Of a stretch of 64,000 nt of DNA, positions 45,891 to 55,793 are shown one piece after another. Both the position numbers and the translations under genes were made by a program. How positions within the stretch are numbered: position 1 is the stretch's first letter; each line of letters begins with the position of its first letter. Under the pieces are notes generated by a model, which did not search any database, was not told the origin of the DNA, and saw only the letters and a list, made by a program, of their open reading frames with translations. Source of the DNA: CAVVYA01 sp963752345 (lineage in GTDB: Bacteria; Pseudomonadota; Alphaproteobacteria; SMXQ01); NCBI GenBank assembly GCA_963752345.1, contig CAVVYA010000002.1, forward strand, positions 124,001 to 188,000, written 5' to 3'.

Positions 45891-48800
45891 TCAGCTGCAG
45901 CCGCTGGTGCCGCCGCAGGTGTTGCATTTGAGACAAGTGCCGTTGCGCACGAGCGTGAAGTTACCACACTCTCCGCACGCGTCACCCTCGTATCCTTTGA
46001 GACGCGCTTCGCGAATTTTTTCGAACTTCCTCTCGGTGCTGGCGATGACGGCCGCCGCAGTACTCACCGTCGCTACGCCGATGGATTCGCTGCTGATCAC
46101 TTCGGTCATGGCCGCCGAGGCGAGCAACGTTTCGCTGATATCCGGCGCGTAGCCGCCGTTGACCACGGCCTTGCCGGTGCCGCCCTTCAGCACATAGAGG
46201 TTGTTGCGCACAAAGCCGGTCGAGGCGATGCGCCGCATGGCGGCGATGGCGGTCTCGGCGGCGGCGGTGCCGGACGCCGGCAGGTCGCCTTCGCTGTCGC
46301 CACGTCCGACCGCGTCCGGATAGAGATCGGCCGGCTCCACATGGGCCAGGTCGTTGCGGCCGAGGTAGGAAATCGCCAGCTCGCGGAAGATATAGTCGAG
46401 GATCGACGTCGCCATCTTGATGGTGTCGTTGCCTTCGACGATGCCCGACGGCTCGAAGCGGGTGAAGGTGAATGCCTCGACGAATTCCTCGAGCGGCACG
46501 CCGTATTGCAGGCCGATCGACACGGCGATGGCGAAATTGTTCATCATCGCGCGGAAGGCGGCGCCTTCCTTGTGCATGTCGATGAAGATCTCGCCGATCG
46601 CGCCGTCCTCGTATTCGCCGGTGCGGAGATACACCTTGTGGCCGCCGATGATGGCCTTCTGGGTGTAGCCCTTGCGGCGCAGCGGCAGGCGCTTGCGGTC
46701 CGAAATGAACTTTTCGACGATGCGCTCGGCGATGACCTGGGCGCGCTGCGGGGCCGGGGCTTCGATGACCTTCTCGAGGATGGGTTCCTGCTCCTCCGCC
46801 TCGTCCTCGATGATCACCGAATTGAGCGGCTGGCTGAGCTTGGAACCATCGCGATAGAGCGCGTTCGCCTTGAGCCCGAGGCGCCAGGACAGCATATAGG
46901 CGTCCTTGCAATCCTCGACGGTCGCCACGTTCGGCATGTTGATGGTCTTGGAGATGGCGCCCGAGATGAATGGCTGCGCCGCCGCCAGCATGCGGATATG
47001 GCTTTCGACCGAGAGGAAGCGCTTGCCGGTGCGGCCGCACGGATTGGCGCAGTCGAATACCGCAAGGTGCTCGTCCTTCAGATGCGGCGCGCCTTCCAGC
47101 GTCATGGCGCCGCAGCAGTAGATGTTGGCCGCGTCCATGTCCGCCTTGGCGAAGCCGAGGCTCTCGAGCATGTTGAAGCTGACGTCGTTGAGCTGCTCCT
47201 CGGTGAAGCCGAGCACCTTGGTGCAGAAGTCTTCGCCCAAGGTCCACTTGTTGAAGGCGAACTTGATGTCGAAGGCCGAGGCGAGGGCACCTTCGAGCGC
47301 CTGGAGCGCGCTTTCGCTGAAGCCCTTGGCGGTCAGGGCCGCGTGGTTGACGCCCGGCGCATCGCGCAGGGTGCCGTTGCCGACCGCGTAAGTGATGATG
47401 TCGGTGATCTCGGCTTCGGTGTAGCCGAGCGTCTGCAGGGCGAGCGGCACGACGCGGTTGATGATCTTGAAGTAGCCGCCGCCGGCCAATTTCTTGAACT
47501 TGACCAGGGCGAAGTCGGGCTCGATGCCGGTGGTGTCGCAATCCATCACCAGGCCGATGGTGCCGGTGGGCGCGACGACGCTGGCCTGGGCGTTGCGGTA
47601 GCCATATTCCTCGCCGAGCGCCAGGGCCTTGTCCCAGGCGCGCGCCGCGGCGACCGCAAGGTTCACATCCGGGCAATTGTCGACGTCGAGCGGCACCGGG
47701 CGGACCGTCAGCTCCTCGTAGCCGACATTCTCGCCATAGGCGGCGCGGCGGTGGTTGCGGATGACGCGCAGCATCGCGTCGCGGTTCTTCTCGAAGCTCG
47801 GGAAGGCGCCGAGCTCGCTCGCCATCTCGGCCGAGGTGGCATAGGAGATGCCGGTCAGGATGGCGGTGATCGCCGCGGTCTTGGCGCGGCCCTCGGGCGA
47901 GTCATAGGCCAGTCCGTCGGCCATCAGCAGGCCGCCGACATTGGCGTAACCAAGTCCGAGGGTGCGATATTCGTAGGACAACTGGGCGATTTCCTTGGAC
48001 GGGAACTGCGCCATCAGCACGGAGATCTCGAGCACCACGGTCCACAGGCGGGTGGCATGCTCGAAGCCCTCGATGTCGAAGCGGCCGTCCGCCTTGCGGA
48101 AGACGAGCAGGTTGATCGACGCCAGGTTGCACGCCGTGTCGTCGAGGAACATGTATTCGGAGCACGGGTTCGAGGCGTTGATGCGGCCGGAGTTCGGGCA
48201 GGTGTGCCATTCGTTGATGGTGGTGTCGAACTGCACGCCGGGATCGGCGGAGGCCCAGGCGGCATGGCCGATCTGCTCCCACAGGTCGCGCGCCTTGATG
48301 CGCTTGGCGACCTTGCCGTCGGTGCGGCGGATCAGCTCCCAATCGCCGTCGTCGAGCACGCGCTGCAGGAAATCGTTGGTGATGCGCACCGAGTTGTTGG
48401 AATTCTGGCCGGAGACGGTGAGATAGGCCTCGCTGTCCCAATCGGTGTCGTAGACGCGGAAATCGATCTCGCCGTAGCCCTGCTGGGCGAACTGGATGAC
48501 GCGCTGGATGTAGTTGTCGGGGATCATCGTCTTGCGCGCCGCGATGATGGCCTTCTTGAGCGCCGGATTCTTCTTCGGGTCGAACTTCTCGGCGCCGACG
48601 ATATCCTGCGCCGCCACGTTGCAGGCCTGCATGATGGCGTTGAGGTGCTTGCTCGCCAGCTTCGAGCCGGAGACCAGGGCCGCGACCTTCTGCTCCTCGA
48701 CCACCTTCCAGTTCACATACTGTTCGATGTCGGGATGGTCGACGTCGACGGTGACCATCTTGGCGGCGCGCCGCGTGGTGCCGCCGGACTTGATGGCGCC

Positions 48801-49595
48801 CGCCGCGCGGTCGCCGATCTTGAGGAAGCTCATCAGGCCGGACGAACGGCCGCCGCCCGACAGCCTCTCGCCGTCGCCGCGCAGCTTGGAGAAGTTGCTG
48901 CCGGTGCCGGAGCCGTATTTGAACAGCCGCGCCTCGCGGACCCACAGGTCCATGATGCCGCCCTCATTGACCAGGTCGTCGGACACGCTCTGGATGAAGC
49001 AGGCATGGGGCTGCGGATGCTCGTAGGCCGACTCGGACTTGACCAGTTTGCCGGTGCGGTAATCGACGTAAAAATGGCCCTGGGCCGGACCGTCGATGCC
49101 GTAGGCCCAATGCAGGCCGGTGTTGAACCATTGCGGCGAATTGGGCGCCGCCATCTGGGCGGCCAGCATGAAGCGCAATTCATCGAAGAACGCGCGCGCA
49201 TCCTCTTCGGCGTCGAAATAGCCGCCCTTCCAGCCCCAATAAGTCCAGGTGCCGGCCAGGCGATCGAACACCTGGCGCGAATCCATTTCGCCGCCGTTGC
49301 GCTCGGCCGGCTCGCGGTCGGCCAGCGCCGCGTCGTCGGCGGTCTTGCGCCACAGCCAGCTCGGCACGTCGTTCTCTTCGACGGCCTTCAGCGCGGCGGG
49401 CACGCCCGCTTTGCGGAAATACTTCTGCGCGATGATGTCGCAGGCGACCTGCGACCATGCCTCGGGCACCTCGATGCCGTCGAGACGGAACACCACGGAG
49501 CCGTCCGGATTGCGGATCTCGCTCGTGGCGGTACGGAAGGTGAGATCCGCGTATGGCGACTGATCTTTTTTTGTGAAATGACGCGCGATACGCAT
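45891..49595 (-). CDS. nrdJ: Adenosylcobalamin-dependent (class II) ribonucleotide reductase
   Basis: Reduces ribonucleotides to deoxyribonucleotides using B12, with or without oxygen. The 1234-residue product has NSPQWFNTGLHWAYGI, GSGTGSNFSKLRG, the substrate-site segment LINASNPCSEYMFLDD (here NASNPCSEY), and EPDFALVKFKKLAGGG. A C-terminal TSCPD domain ends in a Cys-rich zinc-ribbon-like tail (CGECGNF, CLKCNTCGG). The length matches the large alphaproteobacterial form. GGGGGG precedes the ATG. A DnaA box and an inverted repeat lie about 200 bases upstream. The cobD gene in this window is functionally linked. Confidence 0.96.
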   Translation of the reverse strand: MRIARHFTKKDQSPYADLTFRTATSEIRNPDGSVVFRLDGIEVPEAWSQVACDIIAQKYFRKAGVPAALKAVEENDVPSWLWRKTADDAALADREPAERNGGEMDSRQVFDRLAGTWTYWGWKGGYFDAEEDARAFFDELRFMLAAQMAAPNSPQWFNTGLHWAYGIDGPAQGHFYVDYRTGKLVKSESAYEHPQPHACFIQSVSDDLVNEGGIMDLWVREARLFKYGSGTGSNFSKLRGDGERLSGGGRSSGLMSFLKIGDRAAGAIKSGGTTRRAAKMVTVDVDHPDIEQYVNWKVVEEQKVAALVSGSKLASKHLNAIMQACNVAAQDIVGAEKFDPKKNPALKKAIIAARKTMIPDNYIQRVIQFAQQGYGEIDFRVYDTDWDSEAYLTVSGQNSNNSVRITNDFLQRVLDDGDWELIRRTDGKVAKRIKARDLWEQIGHAAWASADPGVQFDTTINEWHTCPNSGRINASNPCSEYMFLDDTACNLASINLLVFRKADGRFDIEGFEHATRLWTVVLEISVLMAQFPSKEIAQLSYEYRTLGLGYANVGGLLMADGLAYDSPEGRAKTAAITAILTGISYATSAEMASELGAFPSFEKNRDAMLRVIRNHRRAAYGENVGYEELTVRPVPLDVDNCPDVNLAVAAARAWDKALALGEEYGYRNAQASVVAPTGTIGLVMDCDTTGIEPDFALVKFKKLAGGGYFKIINRVVPLALQTLGYTEAEITDIITYAVGNGTLRDAPGVNHAALTAKGFSESALQALEGALASAFDIKFAFNKWTLGEDFCTKVLGFTEEQLNDVSFNMLESLGFAKADMDAANIYCCGAMTLEGAPHLKDEHLAVFDCANPCGRTGKRFLSVESHIRMLAAAQPFISGAISKTINMPNVATVEDCKDAYMLSWRLGLKANALYRDGSKLSQPLNSVIIEDEAEEQEPILEKVIEAPAPQRAQVIAERIVEKFISDRKRLPLRRKGYTQKAIIGGHKVYLRTGEYEDGAIGEIFIDMHKEGAAFRAMMNNFAIAVSIGLQYGVPLEEFVEAFTFTRFEPSGIVEGNDTIKMATSILDYIFRELAISYLGRNDLAHVEPADLYPDAVGRGDSEGDLPASGTAAAETAIAAMRRIASTGFVRNNLYVLKGGTGKAVVNGGYAPDISETLLASAAMTEVISSESIGVATVSTAAAVIASTERKFEKIREARLKGYEGDACGECGNFTLVRNGTCLKCNTCGGTSGCS

Positions 49596-49776
49596 GTTCC
49601 CCCCAATCGCCTGATGATGGTGTCTCGAGCCCGGGACGGTTTCGCCGAAAACACCCCTGATGCCGTGTCGCCTTCTGCCCGAACTGCGTCGGTTTGGTCG
49701 GCTGCCTGCGACCCGGGCTTATGCCCCTACATCCAGAAGGAAGTTAACCGTATGCTACCACATGTTGTCCGGTCAA

Positions 49777-49817
49777 CCAGATTTTGTGCGTACGGATGTG
49801 GATAACACAAGATTTGG
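49777..49817. promoter_or_regulatory. Inverted repeat enclosing a perfect DnaA box, between nrdJ and the NDUFA12 gene
   Basis: CCAGATTTTGTG (49777-49788) and CACAAGATTTGG (49806-49817) match as inverted repeats at 10 of 12 positions. Between them TGTGGATAA (49797-49805) is the exact reverse complement of the DnaA consensus TTATCCACA. A TTGACC on the minus strand (49775-49770) could be the nrdJ -35. The gap 49596-49937 otherwise holds no gene. DnaA or NrdR-type control of nrdJ is inferred. Confidence 0.55.
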
Positions 49818-49937
49818 AAACGACTGCCCGAAAGCTTTACGAATCCGAGGCGTGGTGCGATAGTCCGCGCCACTCAGCGGGCGAATGCGCATCCATGGCG
49901 CATGCGCCGGACAAGATTCAGTTGGAGACTTTCCAGG

Positions 49938-50330
49938 ATGACCATCGGCACGCGATTGTTCACATGGCTCCGCGGCGAGCAGGTGGGCAGCGACGGGTTC
50001 GGCAACCGCTATTATCGCGAGCGGCGCAAGCCGCCGGCCCGCGCGCTCGAGGCGGGCAAGCGGCGGGTCAGTCTCGCGCGCGAGAAGCGCTGGGTCATCT
50101 ATGCCGGAGAGGCGGAGGGTTCCAAAGTGCCGCCGGTGTGGCATGCCTGGCTGCATCACACAATTCAAGATCTGCCGACCGGCGAAGCCGTGCGCGGCTA
50201 TGCATGGCAGAAGCCCCATATCCCGAACATGACGGGCACGCCGCTCGCCTATCGCCCGCCGGGCTCGCTGCTTGCCGAGGGCAAGCGCCCCAAGGCGACC
50301 GGCGACTACGAGCCGTGGCAGCCGTCGTAA
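49938..50330 (+). CDS. NADH:ubiquinone oxidoreductase NDUFA12-family subunit
   Basis: Accessory subunit of respiratory complex I shared by Alphaproteobacteria and mitochondria. From ATG 49938 the product is 130 residues: RLFTWLRGEQVGSDGFGNRYY, KRRVSLAREKRWVIYAGEAEGSKVPPVWHAWLHH, and NMTGTPLAYRPPGSLL are the family hallmarks. The upstream frame from 49902 has no better start. It starts a short co-directional run with mlaD and two hypothetical genes. Confidence 0.92.
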   Translation: MTIGTRLFTWLRGEQVGSDGFGNRYYRERRKPPARALEAGKRRVSLAREKRWVIYAGEAEGSKVPPVWHAWLHHTIQDLPTGEAVRGYAWQKPHIPNMTGTPLAYRPPGSLLAEGKRPKATGDYEPWQPS

Positions 50331-50373
50331 CACGCGCGCGGGCGTCGAGAGACGAACAGGAGGATCGGCAGGG

Positions 50374-50911
50374 ATGCGCAGGAATGTGATCGAAACGGTG
50401 TTGGGCGGCGTGGTGCTGCTGGTGGCGGCGCTGTTTCTGGTGTTCGCCTATAGCAACGCCAGCCTGCGGACGGTGAGCGGGTACGAACTGGTCGCCAAAT
50501 TCGACCGCGTCGATGGTCTCAACCAGGGCAGCGACGTCAAGGTCAGCGGCATCAAGGTCGGTACCATCACCGGCCAGGACATCGATCCACAGAGCTACCT
50601 CGCCGTCGTGCGTTTCTCGGTCGATCCGCGCATCAAGCTGCCGGTCAATTCGGCCGCCGAAGTGGTCAGCGAGGGCCTGCTCGGCAGCAAGTATCTCTCG
50701 CTGGTGCCAGGGGCGGATGCCAAGACGCTGCAACCGGGGCAGGAAGTCCGCTTCACCCAATCGCCGATCAATCTCGAATCGCTGATCGGTCAGCTGATCT
50801 TCAGCGGCAAGGGTGGCGCCGGTCGGTGCCCCTCTCGGTGGCGCGCCGGACAATTCCAAGGGCGCGGCACCTGAGGACAAGAAATCCGCTCTGCCCGGCG
50901 GCACGCTGTAA
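50374..50911 (+). CDS. mlaD: MlaD-type outer-membrane lipid asymmetry protein, frame broken near the 3' end
   Basis: MCE-domain protein with one N-terminal membrane anchor (VLGGVVLLVAALFLVFAYS). It presents phospholipids for the Mla transport system. The MCE domain (about 37-118) has YELVAKFDRVDGLNQGSDVKVSGIKVGTI and EVVSEGLLGSKYLSLVPG. After FSGKGG the frame slips. With one G removed near 50815-50818 it continues APVGAPLGGAPDNSKGAAP to LPGGTL and stops at 50911. Otherwise it stops at 50874. An AGGAGG site precedes the ATG. Length is about 178 residues; partner genes mlaE and mlaF are not in this window. Confidence 0.86.
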
Positions 50912-50972
50912 ACGCGCCGCGGACGGCCGGGCGTACCTTGGCGTTGCGACGCCGGCTCGCTATGTTTGACTG

Positions 50973-51206
50973 ATGAAGCCCAGCAAGACATCGAACCTCC
51001 GGCTGCCGGTCTGGCTGACGCCCGACGGCCAGCCGGTGTCCTGCCTCGAGAAGCTCAAGGTGCTCAACGAGAACCTGGAGGAGATCCGTGCGCTCGCCCA
51101 GGATGCGCTCGAGGACGCGGTCCTGATGGGCTGCGACGAGGCGCAATTCCGCGACGTGCTGCAGCAGCTCGTCGGCGCGCTGGAAAACCCTTACCGGAAG
51201 GACTGA
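50973..51206 (+). CDS. Conserved hypothetical protein
   Basis: A 77-residue soluble protein: LRLPVWLTPDGQPVSCLEKLKVL, then NENLEEIRALAQDALEDAVLMGCDEAQFRDVLQQLV, likely two helices. Its size and context next to DUF2155 recur in Rhodospirillales-type genomes to my knowledge, but I do not know a function. Its TGA overlaps the ATG of the DUF2155 gene (TGATG), so the two are translationally coupled. Confidence 0.7.
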   Translation: MKPSKTSNLRLPVWLTPDGQPVSCLEKLKVLNENLEEIRALAQDALEDAVLMGCDEAQFRDVLQQLVGALENPYRKD

Positions 51207-51575
51207 TGGTGCGCAGAGCGGCAATCGGGGGTGCGCTGACGCTGGCGTTCGCGTTCGGCCTGGCGCGCAGCGCCGCGGCGCTGGAAGGCGACGGCGTGTT
51301 GCTGCAGGGCCTCGACAAAGTGACGGCGCGCATCACGACGATCGAGGCGCCGCTCGGCAAGCCGGTCCACTTCGGTCCGCTCGAGATCACCGCGGAGCGC
51401 TGCTCCAAGCGGCCGCCGGAGGAATCGCCCGAGAGCGCGGCGTTTCTCGAAATCCGCGAGGTGCGGCCGGGCGAGGCGCCGCACCAATTGTTCCGCGGCT
51501 GGATGTTCGCATCCTCGCCGGCACTCTCGGCGCTCGAGCACCCGGTCTACGACGTCTGGGTCAAAGACTGCCTGA
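51206..51575 (+). CDS. DUF2155 domain-containing periplasmic protein, 3' end uncertain
   Basis: The signal peptide is VRRAAIGGALTLAFAFGLAR ending at AAALE. The DUF2155 domain follows: LQGLDKVTARITTIEAPLGKPVHFGPLEITAERC, then FRGWMFASSPALSALEHPVYDVWVKDC. The family normally stops soon after DVWVxDC. Here the frame stays open for 700 more bases across aat. A TGA at 51573-51575 sits one base out of frame right after the DC codons, so one inserted C is likely. The function of the family is unknown. Confidence 0.75.
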
Positions 51576-51578
51576 ACG

Positions 51579-52198
51579 TCAAATCCGACGAATTCGAGCG
51601 GGCCCAAGTAGAACTCGGCCCGGGTGTGCAGCGCCTGGGTCAGCATGCGGCGATACTGGGCGCGCGGAATTTCGACGGCGCCGAATTTCACCAGATGCTT
51701 GGTGACGAACTGGGTATCGAGCAGGATGTAGCCGCTCCGCCGCAAGCGGGCCATCAGATGGCAGAGCGCCACCTTGCTCGCGTCGGTCACTTCGCTGAAC
51801 ATGCTTTCGCCGAAGAACGCGCCGCCGAGCGATACGCCATAGAGCCCGCCGACCAGATCGTCGCCGAGCCAGCATTCCACGGAATGGGCATGGCCCATGT
51901 CGAACAGCCCGCTGTAGAGCCGGATGATCTCGCTGTTGATCCAGGTGTTCGGCCGTTCGGGCCGCCGCTCGGCGCAGCGCCGGATGACCTCGGTGTAGGC
52001 CGTGTCGCAGCGCACGTCGAACGGGTTCTTGCGCAGCGTGCGCTGCAGCTTGCGCGTGATGTGGAACGTGTCGATCGGCAGGATGCCGCGGCGGTCCGGA
52101 TCGACCCAGAACAGCGTCGGGTCGTCGGAGCTTTCGGCCATGGGAAAAATGCCAGCGGCGTAGGTCCGAAGCAGAATGTCCGGTGTCAATTCCGACAT
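51579..52198 (-). CDS. aat: Leucyl/phenylalanyl-tRNA-protein transferase
   Basis: Adds Leu or Phe to N-terminal Arg/Lys of proteins, creating N-degrons read by ClpS-ClpAP. Both clpS and clpA are in this window. Motifs: LTPDILLRTYAAGIFPMAES, TLFWVDPDRRGILPIDTFHI, GLYGVSLGGAFFGESMFS, SGYILLDTQFVTKHLVKFG. The start is ATG 52198 (52219 is an alternative). Family similarity ends near residue 206. Formally the frame stays open to 51191, antisense to DUF2155. A TGA one frame away at 51581-51579 is the likely real stop. Confidence 0.88.
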
Positions 52199-52232
52199 CT
52201 GCCCGTCCCGCGCGCTCATTTTTCCGGACCGT

Positions 52233-53576
<1,344 letters not shown>

Positions 53577-53621
53577 GGCAATGACTCAAAACGCGCACCG
53601 GCAACGCACCCACTCGCATGA

Positions 53622-54083
53622 CTATTCGAGAATCAGCAGGACTTCGCCGTATTCCACCGGCGCGGCATTGGTAATGAAGATCTGGCTGACCTTGCCGGCG
53701 CGCGGCGCGCGGATGGGATTCATCGTCTTCATGGCCTCGATGAGCAGCAGCGTCTGGCCTTCGCTGACGGTGTCGCCGACCTTGACGAAGGGGGCGGCGC
53801 CTGGTTCGGGCGCGGTATAGACCGTGCCGACCATGGGCGAGGTCACCGCTCCCGGGTGATGCGCCGCTTCGTCCGCCACGTTGGCCGCCGAACGTCCGGA
53901 CGCGACGGCGGCGGCTGCGGCTGCGGCGGCGGCGGGCACGACGGTGGAGGCGGAGGTCATCGACTTGGAAACCCGCAGGTGCCACTTGCCCTCGCCAAAC
54001 TCGATTTCGGTCAGCCCGGTCTCGTCGAGAAGCTTGGCAAGCTGGCGGACCAGGTCGTCGTCGATCGTCGGCCTTGACATCAT
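53622..54083 (-). CDS. accB: Acetyl-CoA carboxylase, biotin carboxyl carrier protein
   Basis: Carries biotin between AccC and the carboxyltransferase. It has 153 residues. The C-terminal biotinyl domain has the biotinylation motif LLIEAMKTMNPIRAPRAG with the target Lys in EAMKTM. An alanine-rich linker (STVVPAAAAAAAAAVASG) follows the N-terminal domain. The start overlaps the aroQ stop (54080-54083), indicating coupling. Confidence 0.96.
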   Translation of the reverse strand: MMSRPTIDDDLVRQLAKLLDETGLTEIEFGEGKWHLRVSKSMTSASTVVPAAAAAAAAAVASGRSAANVADEAAHHPGAVTSPMVGTVYTAPEPGAAPFVKVGDTVSEGQTLLLIEAMKTMNPIRAPRAGKVSQIFITNAAPVEYGEVLLILE

Positions 54084-54592
54084 CGTGTCCTTTTAACTTT
54101 TGCCGGTGTTTTTTTATTCGGGGTTTTTTTATTCGGTGTTTTTTTCGCGGGCGGCTCGGTCAGCAAGCGGGCCATCGCCGCGATGGCGAGTTCGTAGCCC
54201 TGCGCGCCCAAGCCGCAGATCACGCCGCGCGCGGCGAGCGAGATATAGGAATGCCGCCGGAATTCCTCGCGCCGGAAGATATTGGACAGGTGGACCTCGA
54301 TGACCGGCAACGCCACGGCGTTCAGCGCGTCGAGCAGGGCGACCGAGGTATGGGTGAAGGCGCCGGCGTTGATGATGATGCCGGCGCGCGTGGCGCGCGC
54401 TTCCTGGACCCAATTCACCAGCTCGGCTTCGCTGTTGCTTTGGCGGAAATCGACGGCAATGCCGAGCGATTTCGCCGCGCGCCCGCATAGCGCCGCGATA
54501 TCGCTCAGGGTCTCATGTCCGTAGATTTCCGGCTCACGGCTGCCCAGCAGATTGAGGTTGGGGCCGTTGAGAACCAAAACCGTTGACGGCAT
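54080..54592 (-). CDS. aroQ: 3-dehydroquinate dehydratase, type II, with Lys-rich repeat tail
   Basis: Shikimate pathway enzyme, 170 residues. VLVLNGPNLNLLGSREPEIYG is the N-terminal signature with the catalytic Tyr. IIINAGAFTHTSVALLDAL carries the conserved Asn. VHLSNIFRREEFRRHSYIS carries the active-site His. The core ends at about residue 146 (ARLLTEPPA). A tail of three KKTPN/A units and KVKRTR follows, encoded by 15-base tandem repeats. It leads the accB-accC-aat operon. Confidence 0.95.
   Translation of the reverse strand: MPSTVLVLNGPNLNLLGSREPEIYGHETLSDIAALCGRAAKSLGIAVDFRQSNSEAELVNWVQEARATRAGIIINAGAFTHTSVALLDALNAVALPVIEVHLSNIFRREEFRRHSYISLAARGVICGLGAQGYELAIAAMARLLTEPPAKKTPNKKTPNKKTPAKVKRTR
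54105..54149. repeat. Tandem 15-base repeats at the aroQ 3' end
   Basis: Three units resembling GTGTTTTTTTATTCG (54105-54120, 54121-54135, 54136-54149) each contain a seven-T run (plus strand). On the coding strand they encode KTPNK repeats. The homopolymers make this a slippage-prone site within an essential operon. Confidence 0.8.
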
Positions 54593-54764
54593 CGGTGACG
54601 GGATTCCTCAGATTTCGTTAATGGCGACGTTTATAGCAAGGTCACAGCCGGCGCAACGACACTCTGCGGAGCGCCAAGCCGCCTGGGCTCGGGGCTATTT
54701 TACGCCACGTTAACCGATTTGCCTTATGCCTTTCGGCAGGATCCTGCTGTTTCCCGGAGAGCCC

Positions 54765-55244
54765 GTGAGTATTCAAGCCCACCTCAGCGAACGCCGGCTC
54801 GTCTTGCGCCTGCTCGATTATTGGCGCGGGGCCTGCAATGAGCGCCGCTGGCCCGCGCCGGACGACTTCTATCCGGCGGCCATTCCAGATATCTGGGACT
54901 ATTGCTTCGTCATCGATTTGGGCGGCGCTTCGGACAGCGCGGAACCGATCTTCAGCTACATCGGCGACTACCACCGCCGGATCTACGATTTCGACCTGGC
55001 CGGCGTGGCGCTCGCCGACGCCGAGCAGAACACGCTGATCGGCCGCGCGGCCTCCTATGTGGCCGACGTGGTGAGCCGCGGCGTGCCGGTGACCTACGGC
55101 GGCCAATTCATCGACAGCCGCGGCTATGGCGTGCTCTATCGCAGCATCATGTTGCCGCTGAGCCGCGACAATCAAACGATCACCGCCATCCTGGGCGCGG
55201 CGAACTGCCGCGAGACGCCGCCCGAGATGGGCGAGCCGGAGTAA
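54765..55244 (+). CDS. PAS-like domain protein (PAS_5/DUF1488-like alphaproteobacterial type)
   Basis: About 159 residues from GTG 54765, with GGAGA five bases upstream; an ATG at 54726 is an alternative. The order LVLRLLDYWRGACNERRWPAPDDFYPAAIPDIWDYCF followed by FSYIGDYHRRIYDFDLAGV and YGVLYRSIMLPLSRDNQTIT matches alphaproteobacterial PAS_5 proteins. No output domain, signal peptide or membrane helix is present. It ends 4 bases before the next gene, so the pair is likely an operon. Confidence 0.72.
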   Translation: MSIQAHLSERRLVLRLLDYWRGACNERRWPAPDDFYPAAIPDIWDYCFVIDLGGASDSAEPIFSYIGDYHRRIYDFDLAGVALADAEQNTLIGRAASYVADVVSRGVPVTYGGQFIDSRGYGVLYRSIMLPLSRDNQTITAILGAANCRETPPEMGEPE

Positions 55245-55248
55245 GGCC

Positions 55249-55650
55249 ATGATGGTGGTCTATGAAATCCATACCCATCGCGACGGCACCTGGAAAATCG
55301 ATTCGGTGTTCGACGACAAGGATCTCGCGGTGCTCGAGGCGACCCGGCTGGAGCGCAGCAACCGCCATCCCGCGGTTCGCGTGGTCGAGGAGACGGTCGA
55401 TCAGGCGACCGACCACAAGGTGACCCGCACGATCTATCGCACGGCGAAAAGCGAGCCCGGCGCACCGCCGAAGGCCGAGCCGCGCAAACTTCCGACATCG
55501 CTCAATGTCAATCGGCCGGCCGAAGTCATCAAGTCCGAGAAGCCGATTTCGAGCGCCTCGCGCTGGGTCCTGATCAGCGTGCTGACCGTCGCGGCGGTGA
55601 TTTTCTGCAGCCTGGGCGCGATTTACGCCCTCAACGCGCTCGCCCGCTGA
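55249..55650 (+). CDS. Hypothetical protein with C-terminal membrane helix
   Basis: A 133-residue protein with a soluble N-terminal part (MMVVYEIHTHRDGTWKIDSVFDDKDLAVLEATRLE), a Pro/Lys linker, and a single C-terminal membrane helix (WVLISVLTVAAVIFCSLGAI, about 105-128). The topology suggests a tail-anchored cytosolic domain. I do not recognise a named family. It follows the PAS-like gene by four bases. Confidence 0.65.
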   Translation: MMVVYEIHTHRDGTWKIDSVFDDKDLAVLEATRLERSNRHPAVRVVEETVDQATDHKVTRTIYRTAKSEPGAPPKAEPRKLPTSLNVNRPAEVIKSEKPISSASRWVLISVLTVAAVIFCSLGAIYALNALAR

Positions 55651-55793
55651 CCCCGGCGGCGTCCACCGCCGGCTTGCGCCACCAGCCAAATCCGCCATAA
55701 TCACACCGTGTGAGCCCGCCGGCCGCGGCCCGGGTTCACGGCGGCGCCGCGCGCCGTTTGTTCAATTCCCACGCGAATTGGCTTCCGGTGACC

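Noticed and set aside
55650..55793. TPP riboswitch upstream of thiSG.
   Set aside because: No CTGAGA plus ACCTGATCTGG-like thi-box pair is present in the leader.
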